DNA of 64,000 nucleotides from Selaginella moellendorffii (taxonomy: Eukaryota > Streptophyta > Lycopodiopsida > Selaginellales > Selaginellaceae), in NCBI RefSeq assembly GCF_000143415.4, contig NW_003314264.1:275123-339122 (forward strand), written 5' to 3'. Made by a program: the position numbers and the translations under genes. Shown here one piece after another: positions 12,380 to 23,503 of this stretch. The notes beneath the pieces were generated by a model. The model did no database searches. It saw nothing but the letters and a program-made list of their open reading frames with translations, and had not been told where the DNA came from. Position 1 is the first letter of the stretch. The number at the start of each line of letters is the position of its first letter.

Positions 12380-13545
12380 TCAAAAATACAGGCCTAACAC
12401 AAACCTCGTCGGATTGAATCCTGTTAACAATGCTGAAGTTTGCACCGAGTGAGAGAGAAACACAAACTAATACCTGAGATATCTACACTTACCGCACGGG
12501 AAGAGGACAACGAGGACAGCCACCGGATACAGGAAGAACGTAGTTCTCTCCAAAAAAGGCAGGACTAGTAGCAAGCACATTAGGTAAGGCAAGACTACAG
12601 CGAACTCACCATCATAACCAAGGAAACTGAGGTAGTGGTAATATGAAAGTGAAACCAAGAAGAAAAGGTTGGAAAGCAGCGTGGGGACGAACCCCCGAAG
12701 AATAAGCAGAGGAGAAAAGAAATAATGGATCACTGCAACCAGCAGGATGGCGTCAGTCCCACTCAGAGCGACATCTGTTTCTAGTCTCACCGTAGAGCAC
12801 GATGAAGAGAGGAAAGTAGGCATTACAATGCACGTCAAACGCATAGAGCCATTCCACACGCTGTTCCACCACATGGCTGTGGATTGCTGCTTCTTCCCGG
12901 AGGTAGCGATTGCAGAGAAACCTGCAGCTACCGTCTGAACCTTGAACGACTCGTTACCAAGCGCTTACCAGCAGATGCTTGCCAAGGAGATGCCGGTGAG
13001 TAAAAAGTGAAGCCAGACGACTCCAACGACAGTCACGCCCGCCTGGAGGAAGCTGGAGCCGTACCTGTGGCGCGGAGCAGCAAGAGGTCAAGGTAAGGAG
13101 GGGAGCATGAGCTTACGCGGCACAGTAGGCGGAGGCAGCCAGCGCCAAGAAGATGCTGCTGATGACGGTGAAGGCTGGATCATCGCGTGCCCACTGGTTC
13201 TTGGTTTCTGCACGAAACAAAAGGCCCAACCGTTTGTGTTGCAGTTGAAAGCAATGGCGTCAAGCTTCGTACGCTTGTGATATTTGGTGTGCTGGTAGCT
13301 GTAATTGGGAAGTATGAGCTAAGGAGAGGTGGCTGTATGCTTACACGACTTTGGGTGCGGTACACAAGTGCAACATTTGCCAAAAGGTGTACTCGACATC
13401 CATTTGCCTCCACTGCAACAAGACAGTCAGCGGCAAAGAGAGAGAGGGAGAGAGGGGAGGGCACCTTGACGATCCGGCGCAGGTAGTGTGGCAGCTGCTG
13501 CTGCTGCGGGTGCCTCAAGCCGCGGCCCGCCGTGGTGGGAAGCAT
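12380..13545 (-). CDS. UNC50: UNC-50 family membrane protein
   Basis: Nine short exons spell out an UNC-50 protein. The N-terminus is MLPTT...YLRRIVK, followed by WRQMDVEYTFWQMLHLC, then KNQWARDDPAF. The conserved core includes HVVEQRVEWLYAFDVHCN, a hydrophobic exon with FVPTLLSNLFFLVSLSYYHY, and LPFLERTTFFLYPVAVLV. The last exon is short (GFNPTRFVLGLYF) and stops at 12380. UNC-50 proteins are multi-pass Golgi membrane proteins, linked in animals and yeast to Golgi trafficking and receptor transport. Length and domain order look complete. The gene is divergent from the otubain gene, with a 63-bp gap. The exon chain is read by eye, so single splice sites may be off by a few bases. Confidence 0.9.
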
Positions 13546-13608
13546 GCTGCTGCCGCCTTTTAGGGCATTAGGGCAGCCATCGCTGCCCTAAAACGCGAGG
13601 CGAGTGAC
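13546..13608. promoter_or_regulatory. 63-bp divergent promoter with perfect inverted repeat
   Basis: This is all the DNA between the start codons of UNC50 (-) and the otubain gene (+). It contains a perfect 10-bp inverted repeat, TTAGGGCAGC (13568-13577) and GCTGCCCTAA (13582-13591), separated by CATC. The left arm is preceded by a partial repeat TAGGGCAT. It must carry 5' leader or core promoter sequence for both genes, or lie within overlapping leaders. Confidence 0.6.
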
Positions 13609-14819
13609 ATGGAGGTGGAAGCGGAGGCGCAGGAGAGGCCGCGGGACGAGGATATTATGGCGCATCACCAAGCCGTGTGCCAAGAGGGGACGTGCAAGTC
13701 CGAGTTTGTGGGTGACAAGGTGAGCCCTTGCTCTCGCTCCCTCTCATAACTCTCTTTGTTTTGTTTAGGAACCACTGTCGGTGCTGGCTGCCGAGTACGA
13801 GTTGGGGAATCCCGTGTTCAAAGCCAAGATTGAGGTGTGCCCGGGCGCCAACTCCGCATGCGACTAACTGACCACGGATTTTTCAGAACAGCAACTAGGG
13901 AAAACATATGGAGCAATCCGTCGGACCCGAGGCGATGGCAATTGCTTCTTCAGGAGCTTCATGTTCGCGTATCTGGTCCGCCTTGGCTTTCTCGTATTCG
14001 CCTCGCACTTACCACTGCCTCGCCCTTCAGGAGCACGTTCTGGAAGCGGAGGACGAGAGAGAAGCTGCCCGGGTGCTGCAAAACGTGGAGCAGTGCCGAA
14101 ACGCCTTAGTCAGCTTAGGCTATGCCGAGTTCACCTTTGAGGACTTCCTGGCGGTGGGTTTGTAGCATTATTTGTTCCCATCTGAACCGGCTGCGAGCAG
14201 ATATTTGTGGAACAAGTGGAAAACGCTCTACCGGGCAAGCCAACGTCGATGAGGTATCCCGCTACTCCCAGATGAGGTTTGGATTTCACCCTCAACTTTG
14301 TGCTTTCAGCATTGGAACGCTTGTTGAGCGCTGCCGCGATCAATACATTTCGAACTATGGTATGCTTGGCTTTACTCTGTTACGCCATTGTCATCACCAC
14401 GCTGGTGTTGTAGTGATTATGTTCTTCAGATTTGTCACGTCGTCCGAGATACGCAGGCGAGCCGAGTTTTTTGAGCCATTCATTCTCGGGATTTCGAGCA
14501 CTACGGTTGATCAGGTATAGGTACACCAATGGGAATGGCTCACCTGGCGCTCATATGGTTGCAGTTTTGCAAATCTTCCGTGGAACCCATGGGCGAGGAG
14601 AGCGACCACGTCCACATAATTGCCTTGACAGATGCCCTGGGTGTGCCTGTCCGTGTAGTCTATCTGGACCGCAGCATCTGTGACAACGGCAAGACCACGG
14701 ACGTGAACCACCACGACTTCATACCAGGGGGAGCTGATGCAGAGGAGCAGAGACGTGAGAACCCCCATGTTGTCCTGCTCTACAGGCCAGGGCATTACGA
14801 CATTCTCTACCGCAAGTAG
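13609..14819 (+). CDS. Otubain-type (OTU) deubiquitinase
   Basis: Seven to eight exons join through introns of about 50 nt. The product is an OTUB1-like cysteine protease. The catalytic Asp/Cys motif GDGNCFFRSF follows GAIRRTRG. The middle has NALVSLGYAEFTFEDFL and MFFRFVTSSEIRRRAEFFEPF. The end has FCKSSVEPMGEESDHVHI, ALGVPVRVVYLDRS and a C-terminal catalytic-His region, YRPGHYDILYRK. Otubains cleave ubiquitin chains, OTUB1 preferring Lys48 links. All three catalytic residues are visible and length is normal. The acceptor before exon 3 must be the second of two nearby AGs (CAGAACAG), since the first gives a stop. It converges on MED27 with 40 bp between stop codons. Confidence 0.92.
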
Positions 14820-14859
14820 ATCTGTATTGCTTGTGCTCGTGAATAAGAATGCCTGTCTT

Positions 14860-16109
14860 TTACAAAGCAACGCAACCGGGGTGGTACGCTTCGTGCTCGT
14901 TGCCATCCGCATACGTCCGGTGTGTTGGGGGCAAGGGCACGTTGGAGCCGCCATCGGGCGCTAACAAACGACGGCACTGCCTGCAAGCATCATAGACAGT
15001 ATAGAGGCGCGAGACTTATATACGTACTTGCAAGGCTTGGCAAAGAGAGAGCGATAGGAGAAGAGCCACGTCTGTGTCATGAGAGGAGCCTTTAAAGAGT
15101 GCAAAGAATGGGCAGAGGGTTTTACCAGGAGGAGGAGGAGGGTGGCCGAGGCATTGGCAACGCGCGTAAAGTGGTGCATTGCGTTGGTTGCGCACTCCTG
15201 CACAGGCAAGCGTCAGCCAAGCTCTCAGCCAAGGCAAGCACCTACTGAAATCCGTTGGAACGTCTGATGCGTGGAGGCTCCCCACGCGTCCATGTGCGGC
15301 TGCAAGAATCGGGTGAGTCCAATCATCAAAGTGTATATCTACGACCGAAGGGGACCTCGTTGGGCGAGTAGATGGCAATCGCATCCGGATTGGGAGAGCC
15401 AGCCGGGAGCAGTGAGATGACTGCCCTGAGCACACCAGGGATGGCGACATGGAGCAGTGCAGCATCGTGCACTTGACACGAGGGTGACTTGGCGAGGCGC
15501 GAGTGCGGAGTGATGGACATCCCTGGGGCCTCCTGGAGGCAGCGCTTCACCACGTCCGGCAGCGAGTGTGCTGGTGTGTTGCGCGGCTCCTCATCACCCT
15601 TGGCCGCCGCCTTTGCCATGTGTGGAAGGAAGCGCTTCTTCTGCTCGCAAAACGATCTGAGGGCAAGCTTAGTCCGATCAACTGCAGATGCCGCAGCTTG
15701 GCCCGCAATCTGGCGCTTCCACGAGTAGGCTACCAGCGCTCCGTCGGGGCACACCACTGGCACCTGGAGCCCCCATGGCTGGTTGTCCTGATACCGCTGC
15801 TGGGCACCCACAAACACCCCCGCCGACTCCAGCTCCTTGGCTGTATCCACGCACAAAACCTCAGCGCCTAGTGCGCCTAGCGCGCTTGCTATTACCTGTG
15901 GCGCGGAGGAGATCCATGGCACGCTTGCTACCTTCCACTGCCGAGGAGATGGCCTGGTTTGCTCGCTCCGGGTCGTGGACCCGCAGGCTGTCCGCACTGT
16001 CGAATGCCTCGAGCAGCGCATCCGCTCCAGAGCGGACATCTGCAATCAGCCGGATGGCTCGGTTCAAGCCCTCGAGTGCACTGGCAAGCTGCTTGGGCGG
16101 GGCCTCCAT
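14860..16109 (-). CDS. MED27: Mediator subunit 27
   Basis: Six exons. Exon 1 (MEAPPKQLASALEGLNRAIR) gives the helical N-terminus. Exon 2 carries the conserved block PWGLQVPVVCPDGALVAYSW followed by KRQIAGQAAASAVDRTKLAL. Exons 3-5 give PHMDAWGASTHQTFQRIS, then ECATNAMHHF and TWLFSYRSLFAKPC. The last exon completes the C-terminal Cys/His motif (CRRLLAPDG, then LPPTHRTYADGNEHEAYHPG). The first intron is 55 nt (GTAATAGC to GATACAG); the phase rules out a shorter 36-nt reading. MED27 is a tail-module subunit of the Mediator complex that bridges transcription factors and RNA polymerase II in the nucleus. It lies 38 bp downstream of the HEN2 stop on the same strand. Confidence 0.9.
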
Positions 16110-16147
16110 TCACCCGACCTAGAATAATAATATTTTTGGGCGGCGCT

Positions 16148-19100
16148 TCATAGGTACAAGGAGTTGGCGAACATGATGCCCCGCCGTATGCTCTCGATCC
16201 CTGCCTCAAACTTCTTCTCCAGCTCACCGTTGCCAATGGCCTGGAAAACTAACCGCAGCTGCACATGAAAACAAGCAACGTGAGCTTGAGTGTATAGAAT
16301 AGCATCCACGTCTACCTGGTTCAAAAACTCTTCCAGCCTCCTTGCCACCCGGATAATGCTACCTTCAAATATGTCCGTCATCTCGCAGATCTCCGCAAAG
16401 CTTGATCCCTGCAACTCATATATGTCACAACTCACACCCAGCCCCCCAAGATTTACATGATAGACGCACCTTGGACCAGCTGTAAATCACGTCCATCAGA
16501 TATGGTTGAAACTTTTCAACGTAGTGCTCCACTTCTGTTTCCAGTTTGCACTCCCGCTCCACCTGAGAGACAGCCAAGGGTGAGAATCAACTTTCAAGTC
16601 CCACAAGAGTCATACATACCTCGGCAATCATTCGAGCCGTGTCTTGGAGGCGCCGGAAAGGCCAGGCCAGCTCCGCCTTGAGATGAATTTGCTCATTGGA
16701 TTTTTCAATTGGTAGAAAGCAGCTCGAGAGCGCCACAATCTGATGGTGATCAAGATCGTTGAAGAGCCCTGCATGCCCGCAATCTAAGACTGGTTCGATG
16801 CACATTGTATTTTACCCTCAAAGATCAGCTCCGCTACAAGCAGCTCATCCGCGGTGTCAATCAGGCAAGCTGCGCGACCTTTAAGCTGTACGACTGAGAG
16901 CTCGTTTATGTGTCCCAGCCGCTTCAATACTCTCGTCCGGTTCCGAAGCTCTTCCCGAAACTTGTGCAGCTACGCAAACGAAAGAAACCGGGAAGTTAGT
17001 AGGTCCAGAAACCCAGAGTACACGCACGTACTAACCTGAGAATCTCGCAGTCTAGACCTCAGCCGCTGTGCTTCCGTCAACAGCTCGGCCTTCTTCTGGA
17101 AAGCTGAATAATGGCTTGCCTCTTTCTCCGACTGGGAGTAACGGCATGTCGTCAATACAAAGACCCAAATTTTCCACACGTACCTTGTGTAAAGGGTGGA
17201 CAACCAGTTTTTTCTCCTCCTCATCAATTTGCTTCACGATACTCACAAGCTCCGGATCATCTATTTGCATGTCCTGCACAGCCGAAACAGAGTCATGCCA
17301 CGACGAAACCATTGATGCACCTCCACAGGATCCAACCGTGGCAAGCCGTCCGGGAATCGTCGTTCAAGCTCCTGCATTGCCATCAGTACACTCAATCGGG
17401 CATCCGCTGGCCGCAAATCAGTGGGAACAGCCACCCTGAGTGTACTGATTGCACAGAGCAGGGTCATTTGCACGGGGACCTGATACGCCAACACCGTAAT
17501 CAGCGGCACACAAGCCAGTCGACACGCGGACACACTCACCACATGCATCTCTCCTTTCTGCCCCGGTGAGCAGGGCCTCGGTTTCAAACGCGAACCGTCC
17601 AGTTCCATACCCGGAGCACAAAGTAAAAGGGTGTCTACCAGGTACGAGGCAGCACGGGGCGCTGCCACAATGGTTGAGGGGAGCGGTCCACCAGGCGTGG
17701 GTTTCTTGACGACATTGATGACAACACCCCATCCCCAATCGTCTGCTCCGTCACGAACTTTCACCTGGCAAAACAAAGTCATCCACAGGAGGCAACCAAA
17801 AGAAACCCATACCAATCGACCGGGTTGTAGAAATACAATAATCCGATCAGGCCGGATAATTTCTGACATGAGCTGTCTTTCAAGTTCTGCAAGCTTTAGT
17901 CTTAGACGGTGGTACTCGGCAACAGTCTCCTGAAAGGATGCAGAATCAGATGAGGTAACCACAATGACTTGGAAAGCACCTCTCCCGCCGCATCCAGCAA
18001 TGCGGCTTCTTGTTCCAGCTTGTTGATCCTGTTCTCCATTTCGGGGACATTCTGCAAGCAATACCGACGTTCAAACCCGAGAACAGATATAAATCGGGCA
18101 ATCACACCTTCTCGTGCTGAAACTGATGGAAAGAATGTTTCATCACGTACTCCATGTCAAAGTGCCCCTCTGCACGGCTCATCAAATTCAGCAACGAGTA
18201 GTAGCTGAGTCTGAAGGTGCTGACTAGCGGAGCAGGCTTCCCCAGGATCATTTCCCTGCACGTGCTGACATCCATCTACAAGCAAGAGCGAGCGAGCAGT
18301 CCGGTTTCTGTCAGTTGCTAAACTCTACCTGGTCATCGATCATTATGATGCAAATCCCACGCTCGTCCTTCCCGCGTCTCCCAGCCCTTCCACTCATCTG
18401 GTTATAAGCACGTCAAGCGGCATCACGTTGATAGGCGAGATTATACCTGTATGTACTCGCCTGACGACATGTAACGATGAGCGTCACCATCCCATTTCCG
18501 TAGGGCAGTAAAGACGACAGTCTTAGCAGGCATATTCAATCCCATTGCAAACTGGAAACGAACTGGTGAGTCAGAAAAAGGTAGAACACGAGCGCCCACC
18601 GTTTCTGTAGCAAACAAGGCCTTGACAAGGCCCTCCTGGAAAAGGATCTCAACTATTTCTTTCAAGATGGGGAGTAGGCCCGAGTGATGGAAGGCAACCC
18701 CACGCTTGAGAAGCGGTAATAGTTGATGGATGGGCGGGAGGCTCCGGTCTTCCTCGCTGAGGCACTGTATGGCGTTGGAAAACACGTGTTCCACGTCCAT
18801 CTTCTCTTGGTCGCTGTTGAAATCAAGCTTGGATACCGAGAGCGCATACTGCTCGCACTCCCTGCGGCTGAAGCTGAAGACAATGACGGGCTGCATGGAA
18901 CGCTCCATAATCATCTGGAAAGAGAGGTCATGTTAGGGGGCAGAAGAGGAGAGGCTCATGCAAGACCTTGACTATCTTGTAAATGTCCGTGGATACTCCA
19001 GCAGAGGCCTTGGCACCCCCTCGTCCTCCACCTCTCCTGCCTCCCCCTCCTCGCCTCCGCCCCGGGGGCGCGAGGGAATCGTCCGGGCCAGCGTTTCTGG

Positions 19101-19938
19101 ATGACTGCTGCAGCTTGGCGAAGTTGTCGTCCCGAAAGTGGCCCTTGTCGTCCACCATGAGGTAGAGGCCGGAGCCGCCCATGGCGAAAGCATAATGTTG
19201 AAGCGGAGTGGGCCTGAAGTCGGTGTAGACAACATGGCACGGCTGCTTGTGCAGGTGGCAGATCCACTGCGCAAACTCGGTGGCGTTGGACATGGTGGCG
19301 GAGAGGAAGACCATCTTGATGGCGGGTGGCAGGAGGATGATGCTCTCCTCCCACACGACGCCGCGCTCCCTGTCCCGCATGTAGTGTATCTCGTCAAACA
19401 CAACCCACGCCACCTCCCTGAGCACCTCGGAGCCCCTGTAGAGCATACCGCGCAAGATCTCCGTGGTCATGACAATGCAGGTTGCGTTGGGGGACAAGCT
19501 CACGTCGCCCGTCATGAGGCCGACGTCGCTGAACTCGTGGCTGAGCTCCCGGTACTTTTGGTTGCTCAGGGCCTTGAGGGGCGACGTGTATATGACGCGC
19601 TGCTTGTCCCTGAAGGCCATGGCGATGGCATACTCGGCAACCGCGGTCTTACCGGCCGAGGTGTGGGCCGACACCAGCAGCGACTCTTTACGCTCCAGGC
19701 AGGCGATGGAGATTTGCTGGAACGGGTCCAGCTCGAACGGGTAGCTCTTGGCCCTGTCGCCCATAAACACCGGCTCTCCAATGCTACCGTGCACCGCCTC
19801 ATCCAGCTGCGCTATAAAGCCTGTGGGCACCGCCACCTCGTGGACGCAGCTGCGCCCGAGCATGGCATTGGGCTTCTTGCCGCCACCGGCCGCGCCAGCC
19901 TCTTGCTGTTCCCGCTCCTTCCTTTTGCCCGCCATCAT
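16148..19938 (-). CDS. HEN2: Nuclear exosome DExH-box RNA helicase, HEN2/MTR4 type
   Basis: A Ski2-like helicase of roughly 950 residues in many exons. Visible motifs are [17 protein letters not shown] (Walker A), VVFDEIHYM (DEVH-type box), [12 protein letters not shown] (motif III), [26 protein letters not shown] and [14 protein letters not shown] (motif VI, encoded near 18370-18395). The C-terminal helical domain ends [15 protein letters not shown]2 and MTR4 unwind RNA for the nuclear exosome. The ending and the helicase-core spacing match plant HEN2 as I remember it better than MTR4 (which ends in FAASLYL). An RGG-rich insert ([15 protein letters not shown]) follows the first RecA domain. 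The start may be 19938 (MMAGKRKE) or 19962, leaving only 10-34 bp to the upstream gene. Confidence 0.9.
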
Positions 19939-19972
19939 CCTCCTTAACCTAAGCTGTCGCACAAAACCCTAG

Positions 19973-21274
19973 CTAGGAGTAGACGCAGTGACAAGCGAGG
20001 GCGTCGCGGATGTGTTGCGCGTCGTCGCCGTCGTGGTGTTGGCCCGTGCTCGCCTCCACCAGCGGCACGTCGTCGTCGTCGCAGGCGTGGTCGGAGTCGT
20101 GGCGGCCCAGCAGCACGTTGTGGAGAATGGCGCAAGCCACAACCAGCTCCACAGCCGTGTGGACGTCCACGTTCATAACCTTGGCCAGCACGCCCCAGTT
20201 GGTGAGCGCCCCGAACAAGTCCTCCCCCACCGCCGCCGCCTGGAGGAGCCTGTCGTTGAACTCGGCCTTTGCGCCCCTCGTCTCGTCCCCCTCGTGGAGG
20301 TGGTAGGGCAGCATCAACCACGGCAGCAACGGGTAGCTGGTGTTGCTGCTCACCAGGTACTGGGGAATGCTGACGGGTGTTGCTCGGGACAAGTCCATGA
20401 GGCCGCAGCAGCCTCCCGTGAGCAGCAGGCCGTCCCGTAGCTTGGCAAACAGCCCAGACTGCTTGAGGATCTTGGCATGGTGGACGCCCCCCGGGAAGCC
20501 GACGGCAATGTTGAGGATGCGCATGGACGCGTCCACCACCAGCTGTGCCGCGATGCTGAAGTTGGTGTTGTGGTCCAGGTAGCTGGAGCCGCAGGGGCCC
20601 GAGGGGCGCCTGATCCGCAGGTGGAGCACCGTGAGGAGGCCGCAGCAGTTTGGCAGGGCCATGAGGTTGTGAAAGCCGCGCGCCACCCTTGTCAGCGCCG
20701 CGGCATCCGTGGGGAAGGCGAGCACCGAGCCAAAGGCGGTGGACAGCGCCGCGTACACCTCCCGCGTGCACGTGAGTACCGTCGCCTCGCCCACCGCGAA
20801 CATCTTGGACACCTCCACGTAGGACGACCCCGCCGCCAGCCTGTGAATGGCGATGGCGATCCTCTTGCGCGGCGGGATGCTGCTTCGGAAGTTGGTGTCG
20901 CTCTTGTGTACCAGCGGTGCTAGCTCGCTGCACAGCCACTCGAAAGTCCCCGGGCTCATGTTGAACAGCCGCCGCGAGCTGTCGGCGTCCAGCCTGCCCG
21001 CCACAAACTTGTCACACTCGAGCAGTCGTGGCTTCACCCACCACTCCTTCTCCACCCGCCTGCGCTTGGCCCCCCGCTGCGCAACCGCCACGCCCTGCAG
21101 CGCCTGTATATGCCACCAAAGCGCCGCCACCCTGCCGCTCATCTCCTCCCTGTGACTGCTCACCACCCACGTTACCATCTTGGTCACCAGCTCCAGCATG
21201 GAGCCCAGCAGCACGGCAATTCGCTGCCGACGCTCCTCACGCTCCCTCGCCGTCCCCGCCATCAACTGCATCAA
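19973..21274 (-). CDS. PIF/Harbinger transposase-derived protein, ALP1-like
   Basis: A single-exon, GC-rich 433-residue ORF with the DDE_4 fold of PIF/Harbinger transposases: FNMSPGTFEWLCSEL, IPPRKRIAIAIHRLA, LPNCCGLL, AQLVVDASMRILNIAVGFPG, YPLLPWLMLPYH and VVACAILHNVLLG. The first catalytic Asp, normally in an IDGTH-like motif after the PNC block, is replaced (CGLLTVLHLRI), so transposition is unlikely. No terminal inverted repeats or TAA/TTA target duplications were seen beside it. The ORF is intact among housekeeping genes, which fits a domesticated gene like plant ALP1, a Polycomb-associated protein. It could instead be a recently dead transposase copy. Confidence 0.82.
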   Translation of the reverse strand: MMQLMAGTAREREERRQRIAVLLGSMLELVTKMVTWVVSSHREEMSGRVAALWWHIQALQGVAVAQRGAKRRRVEKEWWVKPRLLECDKFVAGRLDADSSRRLFNMSPGTFEWLCSELAPLVHKSDTNFRSSIPPRKRIAIAIHRLAAGSSYVEVSKMFAVGEATVLTCTREVYAALSTAFGSVLAFPTDAAALTRVARGFHNLMALPNCCGLLTVLHLRIRRPSGPCGSSYLDHNTNFSIAAQLVVDASMRILNIAVGFPGGVHHAKILKQSGLFAKLRDGLLLTGGCCGLMDLSRATPVSIPQYLVSSNTSYPLLPWLMLPYHLHEGDETRGAKAEFNDRLLQAAAVGEDLFGALTNWGVLAKVMNVDVHTAVELVVACAILHNVLLGRHDSDHACDDDDVPLVEASTGQHHDGDDAQHIRDALACHCVYS

Positions 21275-21429
21275 CCCCCATCCGTCATCTCAGAACCCAC
21301 CCACTGATCATTCATTCCGGTACCTCTTCTTCGTCTTCGCTCTCGCTCCACAGGCCAGGATGAATCATCTCTATCTTGCTACCAAAAGCCCTACCGAGGT
21401 TGAAGAGGCGGCATTCTCATGTTTTCAAT

Positions 21430-23376
21430 TTATTCTAGAGGAGCTTGCCAGTTTGAGGAGAGCTTGGAAAGCGTCAACGCAAGCACTCGGACGCCATTCG
21501 CCATGTCCTCCAGTGTGGCATGCTCGTCGGGCCTGTGGCTGTAGCCCCGGTAACAGGGAATGAAGATCATGGCGGTAGGGGCGATCCTGAAAGAAAACAC
21601 CAGAACTCAGCGTCTTGAAGAAGGATATACACACCGTGCCATGAAGAGAGAGTCGTGATACGCTCTGCTGATCATCATTTTGTGGCCCAAGCCCAGCTCC
21701 TCCGATGCTTCTTTCAGGGCTTCAATTACAAAGTCCGTGCTCTGCGCTGGCGGGTCCTGGTTAACGACTGTAAAGTTTTGCAACACCACACCGCGCCTGG
21801 CCGCAATTTCGTGCGCGGTTGCGCGGACCCTCTCCACAACGGCGTCCCTTCGGCTTCCATCGATGTCCCTTATGTCTGACCACAAGCAAAGTTCAAAAAC
21901 TAGATGCGCGGCGTGTTATTACCAATGCCAAGCTGTGCATTCCGCGGGATGCTATTGATCGCTCCTGGGTACAGCTTAACCGTACCTGCAATACTTTGTC
22001 AAAAGTTGGCATATGAATCCCCACATACCGGTGGTTCCAACCGTGTCTTGGGAACCAGATTCCAAGACGTGCCTCTCTACAGCTAGAGCAAGCTCGGCGG
22101 CAGCAAGCCCTGCGTCATTCCTGTAGTCGACGAGCCGGCGGGAAAAATGTTTTATGCACAAGCCTTTGAGCAGAATGCAGGATCAGGAAACCAACCTGAG
22201 ATGCATCAGTACGGCCCCGGCATGACCTCCACCCCCTGCAAACTCGACACCAAGGCTCGCAGGCCCAGCGATTGCGGTGACAATCCCGATGGATACACCT
22301 GCCGAGAAACACAAACATAGGCATCGAAAGAGGGGGAGGAATCACCTTGCTCCTCGAGAAGGGGGCCTTGCTCAATGTGCAGCTCTACAAAAGCGGCATA
22401 TGTCTCGTTTCCCACGGCAACACTTTGCAGATTGTCACCGGCCTCGTCATATCCAGCTCGATTTGCGGCTAGAGTGAAGGTTACATTGTCCTCGTCAACA
22501 GCATTGGCTAGGGAGACGGCCACCCTGGGATCCCCCGCCATCACCCGGCTGTTAAGACAGACAAAGTTGCATAAGCACGACATGCAACGGACCAGTTGCC
22601 CCTCACCTCCCAATGCAGCTCAGTCCGAAGCGAGTGGGCTCCTCGGACGTGAACATTATGGCTTCCAATGATCTCTTGGGCTGGAATCCCGCTCTGAAAC
22701 GAGGGCAGCAGAAAGTGGGCACCTCATGCTTGATTTCCATGCTCACCTCCTCAGAGCTTTGATAGCTTCCACAGCGCCTACAACACCAACGACGCCGTCA
22801 TATTTCCCAGCGTAAGGAATAGCATCCGTGTGTGAACCCGATGCAACAACACCCTGGGATGGCTCGCTCCCTTCCCTGCTTTGCTCGTTTGCATGTAGTG
22901 TGAGTACAAAATGAAGCTTACCAGCGGCCAAAGATATTTCCAATAGCATCCTCACGGACAGTAAGCTGTGCTGACTCCATAAGTTCTCGAATGAAGCTGC
23001 GAGAAATCAGGCCCTGTCGTTAGTTGATTACACCGTGAAGAATCCATGCACCTTCTTGCTGCAACATCATTGTCCGTGTAGAGGATTCGGGTGACCGATG
23101 GAGCTGGTGTATCCGAAAAGGTTGCAAGCTTGTCTATCTGTTGGTTTGATTTATCGTACATGAAGGCGAAGCAACTAGGAAAGGAGCACTCACCGAGTCC
23201 TGGATGTCATCGGGATTGACATCGAGGTTGGCTGGGTCGAAACTGGTGCACAAGCTGCCGAAACGAGCCGTGGGGCAAGAACTGGTCAGGCCCACTGGAT
23301 CCTCTTGGGCGTCGAATGCTAGGAGGAGAAGGAAGAGTGAGTGGAGGAGCGCACAGAGCAGCGCCATGGCCGCCAT
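21430..23376 (-). CDS. UAH: Ureidoglycolate amidohydrolase
   Basis: A multi-exon gene of the M20 peptidase/allantoate-amidohydrolase superfamily. The N-terminus is an ER signal peptide (MAAMALLCALLHSLFLLLLA). It is followed by DKLATFSDTPAPSVTRILYT, the metal site ASGSHTDAIPYAGKYDG, FVELHIEQGPLLEEQG, and the C-terminal block MISRAYHDSLFMAR followed by MIFIPCYRGYSHRPDEH. The SRAYHD...RGYSH form is the UAH version; allantoate amidohydrolases have a GAGHD-like motif there. UAH releases ammonia from ureidoglycolate in the last step of purine (allantoin) catabolism, in the plant ER. The start at 23376 was chosen for its signal peptide; an in-frame ATG at 23487 would add 37 residues. Confidence 0.9.
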
Positions 23377-23503
23377 CTGATTAGAGCGTAGAGACCCAAG
23401 GCTAGGTAGAGGCAAAATTGAATTGAAGAGGAGAAGAGGTAACAAAGCGCGTGTACAATAAAAGAAACAAGGCGATACGAAGCACACAATTTTGTCTTGG
23501 GAA

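Noticed and set aside
18983-21363. Plus-strand ORFs of up to 269 codons opposite HEN2 and the ALP1-like gene
   Set aside because: Shadows of GC-rich coding sequence; the minus-strand products have clear family motifs.
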